Source: JBMYTN01 sp049604415 (GTDB taxonomy: Bacteria > Pseudomonadota > Alphaproteobacteria > Rhodospirillales > Rhodospirillaceae). From it: a stretch of 64,000 bases of DNA. The DNA is taken from positions 48,925 to 112,924 of the forward strand of contig JBMYTN010000010.1 of assembly GCA_049604415.1 (NCBI GenBank), given 5' to 3'. Under the pieces are notes generated by a model. That model worked only from the letters and a program-made list of their open reading frames with translations, was not told the origin of the DNA and did no database searches. Shown piece by piece: positions 36,225 to 44,451 of this stretch (positions within the stretch are counted from its first letter, which is position 1; each line of letters begins with the position of its first letter). The position numbers and the translations under genes are program-made.

Positions 36225-37550
36225 CTATTGCAGCAATTCGGTGAAGGGCATGAAGGGCACCAAGGCACCGGCCTCCAGGGTTTCGACGCCTTCGGTGATT
36301 TCCACCAGACCGTCGGCATCGACCATGGAAGAAACCATATGCGAGCCCTGGCCCTCGGCCAGCAGCACCCGCTGTTGACCATCCTCGCCCCTGACCAGCT
36401 TGGCGCGGGGGAATTCCCGTCGGGCACCGGATTTGCGGCCATAGGCTTTCAGCAGCGGCACTTGATAGCGTGGCGGGGCCAAACGATCCGCCGCCACCCC
36501 AGACAATCGGTGCAGCAGGGCACGGCCAACCATCAAGAAGGTGACAAAGGTTGAGACCGGATTGCCCGGCAGGCCCATAAACGGGATGCCGCGCACAGTG
36601 CCAAAGGCCACCGGCTTTCCGGGCTTGATGCGCAAGCGCCAAAAGGACAAGGCACCCAAGGCGGAGACAGCGTCTTTGACATGGTCTTCTTCGCCGACGG
36701 AGACCCCGCCGGAGGTGACGATCATATCGGCTTGATCGGCGGCGTCTTCGAGGGCGGCACGGATTTTGGCGGGATCATCGGGCAGATTGCCCAGATCAAT
36801 GGTGATCGCTTCCAGGACCGCCGCCATGGCAATCAGATTGCGCCGGTTGGCGTTATAGAGGGCTCCCATTGGCAAGGGCTCCCCGGGTTCCACCACCTCA
36901 TCGCCGGTGGTGAACACCGCGACCCGAGGCCGGCGATAAACCGGCAGATGGGTTTGGCCCACATGGGCGGCCATGGTCAAATGATTGGCCCGCAATCGGG
37001 TTCCGGCGGTGAGTACCGTGCTGTCTTTGGCCACATCTTCGCCAATGCGCCGGATATGGTTGCCCAGCTTATGCACCCCGCCAATGGCGACCAACTGGCC
37101 GCCATTCAGGCCCTGGCAGTCTTCCTGCATCACCACGGTGTCGGCGCCTTCCGGGATTGGCGCCCCGGTGAAAATCCGTGCGGCCATCATTGGCGGCAAG
37201 GGCTTTTCTGCAGCATGGCCAGCCGGTATGCGCAGGCCGACCGGCAGGGTGGTGGTGCGTTCCCCACGCCCGCCATCGGACAGATCGCCCAAGCGGATCG
37301 CATAGCCATCCATGGCCGAATTGTCGAAGCCGGGCATATTGATCGGCGAGACAATATCTTCCGCCAAAACCCGGCCTTGGGCTTCGGCCACGGGGATGGT
37401 TTCGATCTCCGTGACCGGCAGTGTGACCTTGGCCAAATGGGCCAGAGCCTCTTCGACGCTAAGCAGGCTGTCCCCCAGACCGGTAAAGCAATCGGTGGCT
37501 TGGCGGGTCGGGGCCGGAAGATCGGAGAGGGCGGGAATGGACTCTGTCAT
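36225..37550 (-). CDS. moeA: Molybdopterin molybdotransferase
   Basis: 441 residues. Domain order follows MoeA: N-terminal PVAEAQGRVLAEDI and GFDNSAMDGYAIR, then the MoaB/Mog-like domain with RVAVFTTGDEVVEPGEPLPMGALYNANR and MIVTSGGVSVGEEDHVKDAV, and a C-terminal beta domain. It inserts molybdate into molybdopterin-AMP. The FDNSAMDGYA and TGDE motifs are intact. It ends before the chemoreceptor and starts 56 bp from the pgsA stop, so the two may be co-transcribed. Confidence 0.95.
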   Translation of the reverse strand: MTESIPALSDLPAPTRQATDCFTGLGDSLLSVEEALAHLAKVTLPVTEIETIPVAEAQGRVLAEDIVSPINMPGFDNSAMDGYAIRLGDLSDGGRGERTTTLPVGLRIPAGHAAEKPLPPMMAARIFTGAPIPEGADTVVMQEDCQGLNGGQLVAIGGVHKLGNHIRRIGEDVAKDSTVLTAGTRLRANHLTMAAHVGQTHLPVYRRPRVAVFTTGDEVVEPGEPLPMGALYNANRRNLIAMAAVLEAITIDLGNLPDDPAKIRAALEDAADQADMIVTSGGVSVGEEDHVKDAVSALGALSFWRLRIKPGKPVAFGTVRGIPFMGLPGNPVSTFVTFLMVGRALLHRLSGVAADRLAPPRYQVPLLKAYGRKSGARREFPRAKLVRGEDGQQRVLLAEGQGSHMVSSMVDADGLVEITEGVETLEAGALVPFMPFTELLQ

Positions 37551-37605
37551 GGCAGGGAGCTTTGCGCGCTGTTGGTTTTGTCTTCAGATAGCGGCAGATC
37601 AGGCT

Positions 37606-38154
37606 TCATCGCATATGGCGAAGGCCGACCCGCAGGTAATCATAGCCGGTGATCAAGGTCATGATCGCCGCAATCCAGAGCAGGCCTTCGCCAATGGCTT
37701 CCACCGGCAAGGGGATCAGGGAGGTGTCCCCAACAATCAGCACCGGCAGGGCGATCAACTGGACCGTGGTTTTCCACTTCGCCAATTTGGTGACGGGCAT
37801 CCGGACCTGCAATTCGGCCAGATATTCCCGCAGGCCGGAAACCAGAATCTCGCGCATCAAGATGATGCAGGCTGCGGGATAGGACCAGACATCCAGCCGG
37901 TCCATGGCAGCGAGCATCAGCAAGACCGCAGCGACCAACAGCTTGTCGGCAATGGGATCGAGGAACCGACCCAGATCGGAGACCGAGCCCATTTTGCGGG
38001 CCAACCAGCCATCAAAGAAATCCGTGATCGCCGCGAGGATAAACAGGCCGCAATTGATCCACCGTGCGGTTTCCCCGGGCACATAGAACAAAATCACCAT
38101 GATCGGGATCACGGCAATCCGGCCGAAGGTAAGGATGTTCGGAAGGGACTTCAC
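37606..38154 (-). CDS. pgsA: CDP-diacylglycerol-glycerol-3-phosphate 3-phosphatidyltransferase
   Basis: 182 residues, typical PgsA length. The CDP-alcohol phosphotransferase motif is complete: DFFDGWLARKMGSVSDLGRFLD followed by PIADK (D-x2-DG-x2-AR-x8-G-x3-D-x3-D). Several membrane segments follow. It makes phosphatidylglycerol phosphate, the committed step to PG and cardiolipin. It lies upstream of moeA on the same strand. Confidence 0.95.
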   Translation of the reverse strand: MKSLPNILTFGRIAVIPIMVILFYVPGETARWINCGLFILAAITDFFDGWLARKMGSVSDLGRFLDPIADKLLVAAVLLMLAAMDRLDVWSYPAACIILMREILVSGLREYLAELQVRMPVTKLAKWKTTVQLIALPVLIVGDTSLIPLPVEAIGEGLLWIAAIMTLITGYDYLRVGLRHMR

Positions 38155-38369
38155 GAAGCGTCTACCGATGGAAAAGGATCAGGCGAGAAGCAATTTCGGT
38201 TCCGGTGGAACCAGCATTGCGGCGCAGTGTAGGGCGACGCGCCTGAATTGCAAACAGTGCGATGGTTGGAGAGGCCAGCCGTCACAGTATTTTTATATCT
38301 GATCTACCACGCCTGCCCTGGCGTAGCTTGGAAGTAGAACAAAATTATCTGGCGGCAAGGAGCGGTGGC

Positions 38370-38972
38370 ATGGGTTGGCGAGATGACAGCGGTCGGAGTG
38401 TTTTGCGGCTTGGCGTGATGGTGGCCGTGTGTTGCGCCGCGATCCTAACCACCCTGGGCGGGACTGTCTCTGAAGGGCAGGCCAACGCACTGGATTTGAC
38501 CCAACCCGGGACCGTTGTGCTGATGCGCCATGCTCTGGCACCGGGCACCGGGGATCCGGACAATTTCCAGATTGGCCAATGCAGCACCCAACGCAACCTC
38601 AATGACCGGGGTCGGGCGCAATCCGAAGAGATTGGCGCTGCCCTGCGCGCGGCGGGCCTGTCCGATGTTGCGGTCTATACCAGCCAATGGTGCCGCTGTG
38701 AGGAGACTGCCGAGTTGCTCGGCATCGGACCGGTGACCCCGGAACCGGCGCTGAATTCTTTCTTTGGCCGTCCGCATGTCAGGGCAGAAATCTTGGCGGA
38801 TTTTGAGACCTTTGTTGCCAACCTTCCGGAAGACGGGCCGCCGGTGGTGATGGTCACTCATATGGTCAATATATTCGCCATTGCCGGGCGCAGTGTGGCC
38901 TCCGGCGGCATGGTGGTGATGCGTCGGGACGGCGACGGTTTGGCCTTCATTGGTCCCTGGGAGGGGTCTTGA
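38370..38972 (+). CDS. Periplasmic histidine-phosphatase-superfamily protein
   Basis: 200 residues from the ATG at 38370, chosen because aaggagcggtggc lies directly before it; an in-frame open frame continues 108 bp upstream without a signal. A signal peptide or anchor (LGVMVAVCCAAILTTLGG) leads, followed by the catalytic motif VVLMRHALAPGT (RHA rather than RHG) and the second conserved His in MVTHMVNIF. The Cys residues in IGQCSTQ and QWCRC could form a disulphide. It removes phosphate from an unknown substrate in the periplasm. Confidence 0.8.
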   Translation: MGWRDDSGRSVLRLGVMVAVCCAAILTTLGGTVSEGQANALDLTQPGTVVLMRHALAPGTGDPDNFQIGQCSTQRNLNDRGRAQSEEIGAALRAAGLSDVAVYTSQWCRCEETAELLGIGPVTPEPALNSFFGRPHVRAEILADFETFVANLPEDGPPVVMVTHMVNIFAIAGRSVASGGMVVMRRDGDGLAFIGPWEGS

Positions 38973-39001
38973 CCCAGCCTGTTGTGGCTCCGCCAGACGC
39001 T

Positions 39002-40978
39002 TCAATTCCCATGGAAATGGTCATAGATTTTCTGCGCCAGGGCCGCTGAAATCCCCTCCACAGCCTCCAGGTCTGACAATCCGGCCTGGGACACTGCCTT
39101 GGCGGAGCCGAAATGGTGCAGCAGGGCTTTTTTGCGGGCACCGCCAACGCCGGGCACATCATCCAAGGGAGAACCGCTGATGGCCTTGGAGCGCTTTTTG
39201 CGGTGGGTGCCAATGGCAAACCGGTGCGCCTCGTCCCGCAGCCGTTGAATGAAATACAGCACCGGGTCATTGGGCGGCAGCGAGAACGGCTCGCCCTCCG
39301 GCGGGAAAAACCGTTCCCGACCGGCATTGCGATCCGGTCCCTTGGCGACGCCGAACACCGCCACTTCGTCTTCAATGCCGAGCTCGGCAAACACCTCCAT
39401 CACCGCGCCGATTTGGCCCTTGCCGCCATCGATCAAAACCAGGTCCGGCCATTGACCCCGGTCGCGGTCCGGGTCTTCCTTCATCGCCCGGGAAAACCGA
39501 CGGCCCATGACTTCGCGCATCATGCCGTAGTCATCCCCGGGGGACAGGGACTTGTCCTTAATGGTGAAGGTGCGATAGGCCGATTTGCGGAAGCCTTCTA
39601 GGCCAGCGACGATCATTGCCCCAACCGCATGAGCCCCGGAAATGTGGCTGTTGTCATAGACCTCAATCCGCTCCGGCGGGGCCTCCAGGCCGAAGACCTT
39701 GGCGGTGCCTTCCAGCAAAGTCATTTGCGCACTGCTTTCCGCCATGCGCCGACCCAGGGCCTCCTTGGCATTGCTCAGCGCATGGTCCATCAGCTTGCGC
39801 TTCGCCCCGCGCTCGGGCTTGCTCAAGGTGACTTTGCGCTCAGCGCGCAGGGATAGCGCTTCAATCATTAGCTCTTGATGGGGCAAGTCGGCGTTTAGCA
39901 GGATTTCCCGGGGTGGCAGGTGGTTGGCATAGAATTGCCCAAGAAAGGCCTCCAGGACCTCCCCATCGGCGGCTTCACCGGAATTGGAGGGGAAATAGGT
40001 CCGGGTCCCATTGTTGCGCCCGCCGCGAAAAAAGAACACCTGGACCGCCGCATGGCCCCCGGCGCGGTGCAGGGCCAATACATCGGCTTCCGGCAAGGTG
40101 GGCAGATTGATGTCCTGGCGGCTTTGCACATTGGTCAGGGCCATGATCCGGTCGCGCAACAGGGCGGCGCGTTCAAACTCCAGCGCCTCGGCGGCCTCTT
40201 CCATCCGCTTGGCGAGATCTTCCTGCATGGCGGTGCTGCGCCCGCTCAGGAACTCCCGGGCCTGTCCGACCAACTCCCCATATTCGGCATCGTCAATGCG
40301 ATCGACGCAGGGCGCGGAGCAGCGCTTGATTTGGTAAAGCAGGCAGGGGCGGGTGCGCGCGGAAAAGATCGAGTCCGAACAGGTCCGGAGCAAAAAGGCC
40401 TTTTGCAGCGCCGTCAGAGTCCTCTTCACCGACAGGGCCGAGGCGAAGGGGCCGAAATATTCCCGGTCTTTGCGCCGTGCCCCGCGGTGTTTCAGGATCC
40501 GGGGGAAGGCATGGTCTTTGGTGACTTCAATATAGGGGAAGGATTTGTCATCGCGCAGAAGGATGTTGTAGCGCGGTTTCAGCTTCTTGATCAGGTTGCT
40601 TTCCAGCAGCAGGGCTTCCGCCTCGGTATGGGTGGTGACCACCTCCATGGACCGGGTCAGAGACACCATCCGCTGCAGGCGGGGCTGCAGGCGGGGCAGC
40701 TGGGCATAGCTGGTGACCCGTTTTTTCAGATTGCGCGCCTTGCCGACATAAAGCGCATCGCCCTTGGCATCGAGCATGCGGTAGACCCCGGGCAGATTTG
40801 GCATGGTTGCCAAAGCTTTGCGAACAACCTCAACCCCTTCTTGTGGCGTGACCTGCTCCGTGGGTGGGATATCATCGCTTTTGTTTCGCTTATTGGATGT
40901 TTTGTCCGACCTGTCCGAGGGCGCGATTTTGGGTCCGGGGGGACTCGGTGAAGGCGATTTTTCCGGCATATTGGGCAA
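39002..40978 (-). CDS. uvrC: Excinuclease ABC subunit C
   Basis: 658 residues. GIY-YIG nuclease domain at about 60-140 (LPGVYRMLDAKGDALYVGKA), UVR motif near 240-275, the RNase H-like nuclease domain with IEVYDNSHISGAHAVGAMIV, LVLIDGGKGQ and DDVPGVGGARKKALLHHFG at the C-terminal helix-hairpin-helix pair. It cuts both sides of bulky lesions after UvrAB loading. The N-terminal 40 residues (Pro, Ser, Lys rich) are an extra extension common in alphaproteobacteria. Confidence 0.97.
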   Translation of the reverse strand: MPNMPEKSPSPSPPGPKIAPSDRSDKTSNKRNKSDDIPPTEQVTPQEGVEVVRKALATMPNLPGVYRMLDAKGDALYVGKARNLKKRVTSYAQLPRLQPRLQRMVSLTRSMEVVTTHTEAEALLLESNLIKKLKPRYNILLRDDKSFPYIEVTKDHAFPRILKHRGARRKDREYFGPFASALSVKRTLTALQKAFLLRTCSDSIFSARTRPCLLYQIKRCSAPCVDRIDDAEYGELVGQAREFLSGRSTAMQEDLAKRMEEAAEALEFERAALLRDRIMALTNVQSRQDINLPTLPEADVLALHRAGGHAAVQVFFFRGGRNNGTRTYFPSNSGEAADGEVLEAFLGQFYANHLPPREILLNADLPHQELMIEALSLRAERKVTLSKPERGAKRKLMDHALSNAKEALGRRMAESSAQMTLLEGTAKVFGLEAPPERIEVYDNSHISGAHAVGAMIVAGLEGFRKSAYRTFTIKDKSLSPGDDYGMMREVMGRRFSRAMKEDPDRDRGQWPDLVLIDGGKGQIGAVMEVFAELGIEDEVAVFGVAKGPDRNAGRERFFPPEGEPFSLPPNDPVLYFIQRLRDEAHRFAIGTHRKKRSKAISGSPLDDVPGVGGARKKALLHHFGSAKAVSQAGLSDLEAVEGISAALAQKIYDHFHGN

Positions 40979-41332
40979 CTGCTAGAGGTTTCCGTGGGTT
41001 AACTGTAACGTTTCGTGATCAGGGCTCAACCGCTATCTCAAATAGTCTGTCAAGGGGGATTCCTATCCACCATATCTGTGGAAAACTTTGTGGATGATCC
41101 AGGGGGCAAAGGCGCAACCCCATAGAAACGCTGTCGTCACACGGATTGCTGAAAAATTGGGCAAAAAAACAAAATCATTTAGAATCAATGGGATAATTAT
41201 TACGGCTTTTCGACGGTTCGATGTCAAAATCCATATAAGGCAATAATATGGCCGAAAAATCACCCACGACGCATGTGTGTACAACTTCGTCCGTGTTCTC
41301 CGTCAACGCGTAACCGTCCGTTCACGAGCCTG
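40979..41332. other. AT-rich intergenic region with a cluster of DnaA-box-like sites
   Basis: 354 bp between uvrC and folB. Two 9-mers near the DnaA-box consensus lie 3 bp apart, TGTGGAAAA (41077-41085) and TGTGGATGA (41089-41097), and a third weaker one, TATCCACCA, is at 41064. An AT-rich block follows at about 41148-41250. GANTC sites (GATTC near 41059, GAATC near 41184) are present. No gene was found. An origin or a DnaA-regulated promoter is possible, but no dnaA, hemE or similar marker is near. Confidence 0.35.
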
Positions 41333-41773
41333 TCAACGGGGCAGAGCGCTATACCGTTCCAGTTCCACACCGACACTTGATACGTCTTCGAAAACATCCA
41401 ACTTTTCAACCCGCACCCGGGCGGATCGGACGCGCGAATCTTGCAGGCAAATATCCGCGATGCGTTCAGCCATGGTTTCCGCCAGATTGACATGGCCATC
41501 TGCAACCACGCCGCGCACGCGAGTGATGATGTCTTCGTAACAAACCACCTCGGTCAACATGTCGCCATGGGGGCCTTGTTCATGAACCCCCAGGTCCAGA
41601 TTGACGCGGATGCGTTGTTGTTGACCATGTTCATGGGCGTGCACACCAATATCGGCCAGCAACACAAGGTCCCGGACGAAAACATGGCGCATTTTGGTGC
41701 CCGCATCGGCAATGCGCAGCGGTTCAATGACCCGCTCGGGGCCCTGGGCAGAGGTGCGGGGATGCTGGGTCAA
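41333..41773 (-). CDS. folB: Dihydroneopterin aldolase
   Basis: 147 residues from a TTG at 41773, with AAAGAG upstream; the other in-frame options are the ATG at 41692 and an upstream ATG at 41851 inside a repeat. The core is RDLVLLADIGVHAHEHGQQQRIRVNLDL, with the catalytic-type sequence CYEDIITRVRG, LAETMAERIADICL and VRVEKLDVFEDV. It makes 6-hydroxymethyl-dihydropterin in folate synthesis. The N-terminal extension (PLRIADAGTKMR) is common in Rhodospirillales. The start is not certain. Confidence 0.88.
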   Translation of the reverse strand: MTQHPRTSAQGPERVIEPLRIADAGTKMRHVFVRDLVLLADIGVHAHEHGQQQRIRVNLDLGVHEQGPHGDMLTEVVCYEDIITRVRGVVADGHVNLAETMAERIADICLQDSRVRSARVRVEKLDVFEDVSSVGVELERYSALPR

Positions 41774-41791
41774 TGGGGCAACTCTTTTCTC

Positions 41792-41901
41792 TAGAGCATT
41801 TTCAGCCGAAGTGGGTCCGGTTCGGCGGTTCGAAAATGCGACAAAACACATAGAGCATTTTCAGCCGAAGTGGGTCCGGTTCGGCGGTTCGAAAATGCGA
41901 C
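41792..41901. repeat. Tandem 51-bp palindromic REP-like repeat (two identical copies)
   Basis: Copies at 41792-41842 and 41851-41901 are identical, starting TAGAGCATTTTCAGCCGAAG. Each can fold: GCATTTTC pairs with GAAAATGC around an inner GCCGAA/TTCGGC stem. It overlaps the most upstream possible folB start region, so it is a non-coding element that is probably transcribed into the folB leader. Confidence 0.85.
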
Positions 41902-41914
41902 GAACCAAAAGGTT

Positions 41915-41954
41915 AGGGCGAATTCCAAGAGTCAATTGTCGCGGAATTCGCTCT
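41915..41954. repeat. Inverted repeat after the REP-like pair
   Basis: GCGAATTCC (41918-41926) is mirrored by GGAATTCGC (41943-41951), extended outward by AG/CT pairs. It contains two EcoRI-type sites. It stands 14 bp after the second 51-bp copy and probably belongs to the same composite element. Confidence 0.7.
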
Positions 41955-42000
41955 AGGTGCGGGCCTCGGACGGCAGAGTGGCCCGGTACGCGAACGGATC

Positions 42001-42657
42001 TTATGTCTTGGCGGGCCGATTTGGCCGATTGGCGAACCATGGGGCGTTTTGCCAATCAGTGACAGTGGAAGACCCAAGAGCCAACACTTGCCCTGTAATC
42101 GCATTGGCTTCAAGCACAAAGCGCAAGGCGTTACAGAGGTCGGCGGCCTCTGCGGCATTCGCGCACCAACCCTGGGCGGAGCTTTCTAAGGTAGATCCCG
42201 TACCATTACGGGTGGGTTTGGTATTGGTCCCCGGGATCTTCAGGCCAACAATCCGGCTGTGCGGGGCCAGGGACAAAGCCGCCAAAGGCACAAGGCCTGT
42301 GAACAGAGCTTCCATCAGACTGTCGGTGCAGTGATCGGGGCTATGGGCCGGGGCAATTTCGCGCCAGAGCAAGACCAGTGTGGACGGGCGTTCTGGGCTC
42401 AGACCCTTTAAGAGGTCCAGCGCCCGCGTCGTACAGGTCCCGATCCATTGGCCCGCCGCCGTCGGATCGATCTGAGCCCAGCGATCCTGCAATGGCGGAT
42501 CCGGAGCGACCAAAAGGTGGAGCACGACCGGGCCTTGGTCATCTTGGCCGTCCGCAAGAACAAATCCTTCTGATCGCAACAGGTCGGCCAATCCGACGAT
42601 GCTCTCAGCGGAGTCTGGATTGGCCAGAGACCGCAGCTGGATCAGCGGGCGGCTCAA
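42001..42657 (-). CDS. Degenerate short-chain-dehydrogenase-like protein
   Basis: 218 residues. The C-terminal NAITGQVLALGSS resembles the SDR closing motif (VTGQxIxVDGG), and the middle ARALDLLKG-like helix is compatible with SDR helix alpha-F. The glycine-rich Rossmann motif and the YxxxK pair are missing. The start overlaps the stop of the exchanger gene (ATGA). It may be a non-catalytic relative of a folate-pathway SDR such as FolM, given that folB is the next gene downstream on the same strand. Function unknown. Confidence 0.5.
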   Translation of the reverse strand: MSRPLIQLRSLANPDSAESIVGLADLLRSEGFVLADGQDDQGPVVLHLLVAPDPPLQDRWAQIDPTAAGQWIGTCTTRALDLLKGLSPERPSTLVLLWREIAPAHSPDHCTDSLMEALFTGLVPLAALSLAPHSRIVGLKIPGTNTKPTRNGTGSTLESSAQGWCANAAEAADLCNALRFVLEANAITGQVLALGSSTVTDWQNAPWFANRPNRPAKT

Positions 42658-43640
42658 GAGGCCAGTTCAAGCGGAAACAATGCCGCCGGTCTGATGAACA
42701 GTAGGGCAATATAGGCCCCATAGACACCCAGCAGCACCATGCCCTCGCTGCGGCTGATGCGTCTTTCGGTCAGGGCAAAGGGGATCAGCAGCAGCGCCGA
42801 GGCCAGCAGCACCCAAACGTCAAACCGCGCCACCGCTTCGGGCACCGGCAAGGGCACGACCAAAGCGGTGGTGCCCATAATGCCAAGCACATTGAAAATG
42901 TTGGAGCCGATGACATTGCCCAAGGCCAGATCCGCTTGGCGCTTCAGGGCTGCGGCAATGGAGGCGGCAAGTTCCGGCAAGGAGGTGCCGAAGGCGACCA
43001 TGGTCAGGCCAATGACTTCTTCGGGGACGCCCCAGATCCGCGCCAAGCCAACCGAGCCGGAGACCAGCAAATTGGCCCCTAGGAACACCCCGATCAGACC
43101 TCCGGCGGTCGCGGCCAAAATCATCCAGAGCGGCTTGCCAGCCAACCCCTCCATTTCGGCGACTTCATCAGCAATGGCGCTGTTGCCGGACTTCTTGCCC
43201 TGGACATAGGAATTGATCAGGAAGGCCGCCAAAAGGACCAACATGATCGCGCCATGCCAAGCCACCACCTCACCATAGAGTATGAGTGCAACACCAACCA
43301 GGGTCGCCCCCAGCATGACCATGCCGTCGCGCAGCACTTTGGAGCGCTCGCAGGCGATGGGGGACAGGATTGAGGCCGCGCCGAGGATCAAGAGAATATT
43401 GGCGATGTTGGACCCGACCACATTGCCGATGGCCAAGGCTTCAGACCCGCTTAGGGCTGCGTTCAGGGAGACCACCAATTCCGGCAAAGAGGTGCCGAAG
43501 GCGATGACGGTCAGGCCAATGACCAGGGTTGGGACCTGGAGACGCTCGGACAGAGCCACAGCACCCCGGACCATAAAATCGGCCGATAACGGCAGAACCA
43601 CCAACCCAATTAAAAAATAGACCACATATTCAAAAATCAC
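42654..43640 (-). CDS. Ca2+/Na+ antiporter (CaCA family, YrbG-like)
   Basis: 328 residues with ten or eleven membrane segments arranged as two homologous halves. Each half holds an alpha-repeat: VIAFGTSLPELVVSLNAALSG in the first and MVAFGTSLPELAASIAAALK in the second, with GNVVGSNIANI and GNVIGSNIFNV after them. These carry the acidic residue that binds Ca2+ or Na+. It overlaps CBS upstream (4 bp) and the SDR-like gene downstream. The coupling ion is inferred from the family. Confidence 0.92.
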   Translation of the reverse strand: MIFEYVVYFLIGLVVLPLSADFMVRGAVALSERLQVPTLVIGLTVIAFGTSLPELVVSLNAALSGSEALAIGNVVGSNIANILLILGAASILSPIACERSKVLRDGMVMLGATLVGVALILYGEVVAWHGAIMLVLLAAFLINSYVQGKKSGNSAIADEVAEMEGLAGKPLWMILAATAGGLIGVFLGANLLVSGSVGLARIWGVPEEVIGLTMVAFGTSLPELAASIAAALKRQADLALGNVIGSNIFNVLGIMGTTALVVPLPVPEAVARFDVWVLLASALLLIPFALTERRISRSEGMVLLGVYGAYIALLFIRPAALFPLELAS

Positions 43641-44104
43641 GAAGCGGTCTCCGAGGTTGAGACGGGAGCAGCCGTCGCCTGTGTTGTTGGGGCACCCTCG
43701 CCGGTTTGCGCGGCCATGCTGCCCAAAACCAAGTCACGCAGCGTGACAATGCCGATGACGACACCCTTATCGGTGACAATGCTCCGCGACAGCCCGAAAC
43801 GGGAAATCAAGCGCATCGCATAGCGGACTTCCATGTCGGCTTCCACATGGAGTAACGGCTTAGACATAATTTCATAGACATTGACCCGGTCGGGATGGCG
43901 ATCCTTGGCGATCACCTGATCGGCAATGTCAGAGATGACGACCATACCATATTCATCATGTTCGTCGCGGCGATCGATCACCAGGGAACTCACCCGGTTG
44001 GACCGCATCAGCGCCACGGCCTCGGTCACAGTGGCCAAGCCGTCAACAATGATGGGCTTGCGGGTCATGACCGCCCGCACCGGCAGAGAGGGGTGCATGG
44101 TCAT
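43637..44104 (-). CDS. Two-CBS-domain protein
   Basis: 155 residues. A pair of CBS domains: VRAVMTRKPIIVDGLATVTEAVALM, then VYEIMSKPLLHVEADMEVRYAM and IVTDKGVVIGIVTLRDLVLG. Such pairs bind adenine nucleotides or S-adenosylmethionine. It sits between the PII-like gene and the exchanger with 4-bp overlaps, so it may sense energy state for the transporters. Confidence 0.9.
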   Translation of the reverse strand: MTMHPSLPVRAVMTRKPIIVDGLATVTEAVALMRSNRVSSLVIDRRDEHDEYGMVVISDIADQVIAKDRHPDRVNVYEIMSKPLLHVEADMEVRYAMRLISRFGLSRSIVTDKGVVIGIVTLRDLVLGSMAAQTGEGAPTTQATAAPVSTSETAS

Positions 44105-44451
44105 AATTCGTCCTCGATCTCCGTGGAAATGGTCCCGATCTGACTGGTTAGACCGATCGCGTCTTCCACATCCAACATGAAGGCCACCCCACTGCCGGGT
44201 TGCTGTTCGAATTGACCCGCCTCGGCGATTTTTTCAAGGATCATGCGGGCCAAATGTTGCTCGACCACCGTTAAAACCAGATCTCGAGCCCCAGAAAGAT
44301 CGAGTCCCAGGAAGGTTTTGGCTTTTTTCAGGCCCTCGCCCCGGGCGTTGTTCAACACGGTGCAGCCGGTGGCACCGGCCTCGCGGGCCGTTTTGACGAT
44401 CCCATCGGTTCGGTCATTGGCCACCAAGGCAATGATCATTTTGAACTTCAT
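44101..44451 (-). CDS. PII-like nitrogen-regulatory-superfamily protein
   Basis: 116 residues. The ferredoxin-like fold is suggested by MIIALVANDRTDGIVKTAREAGATG and DLVLTVVEQHLARMILEKIAEAGQF. The canonical T-loop with its uridylylated Tyr and the usual TGxxGDGKIF B-loop are absent; instead there is PGSGVAFMLDVEDAIGL. This matches the PII-like proteins that act as small nucleotide sensors for neighbouring transporters. It overlaps the DUF1538 gene upstream and CBS downstream. Confidence 0.85.
   Translation of the reverse strand: MKFKMIIALVANDRTDGIVKTAREAGATGCTVLNNARGEGLKKAKTFLGLDLSGARDLVLTVVEQHLARMILEKIAEAGQFEQQPGSGVAFMLDVEDAIGLTSQIGTISTEIEDEL

Noticed and set aside
41851..41851. ATG at 41851 as folB start
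   Set aside because: It would translate the identical 51-bp repeat into protein; the TTG at 41773 or ATG at 41692 is more plausible.
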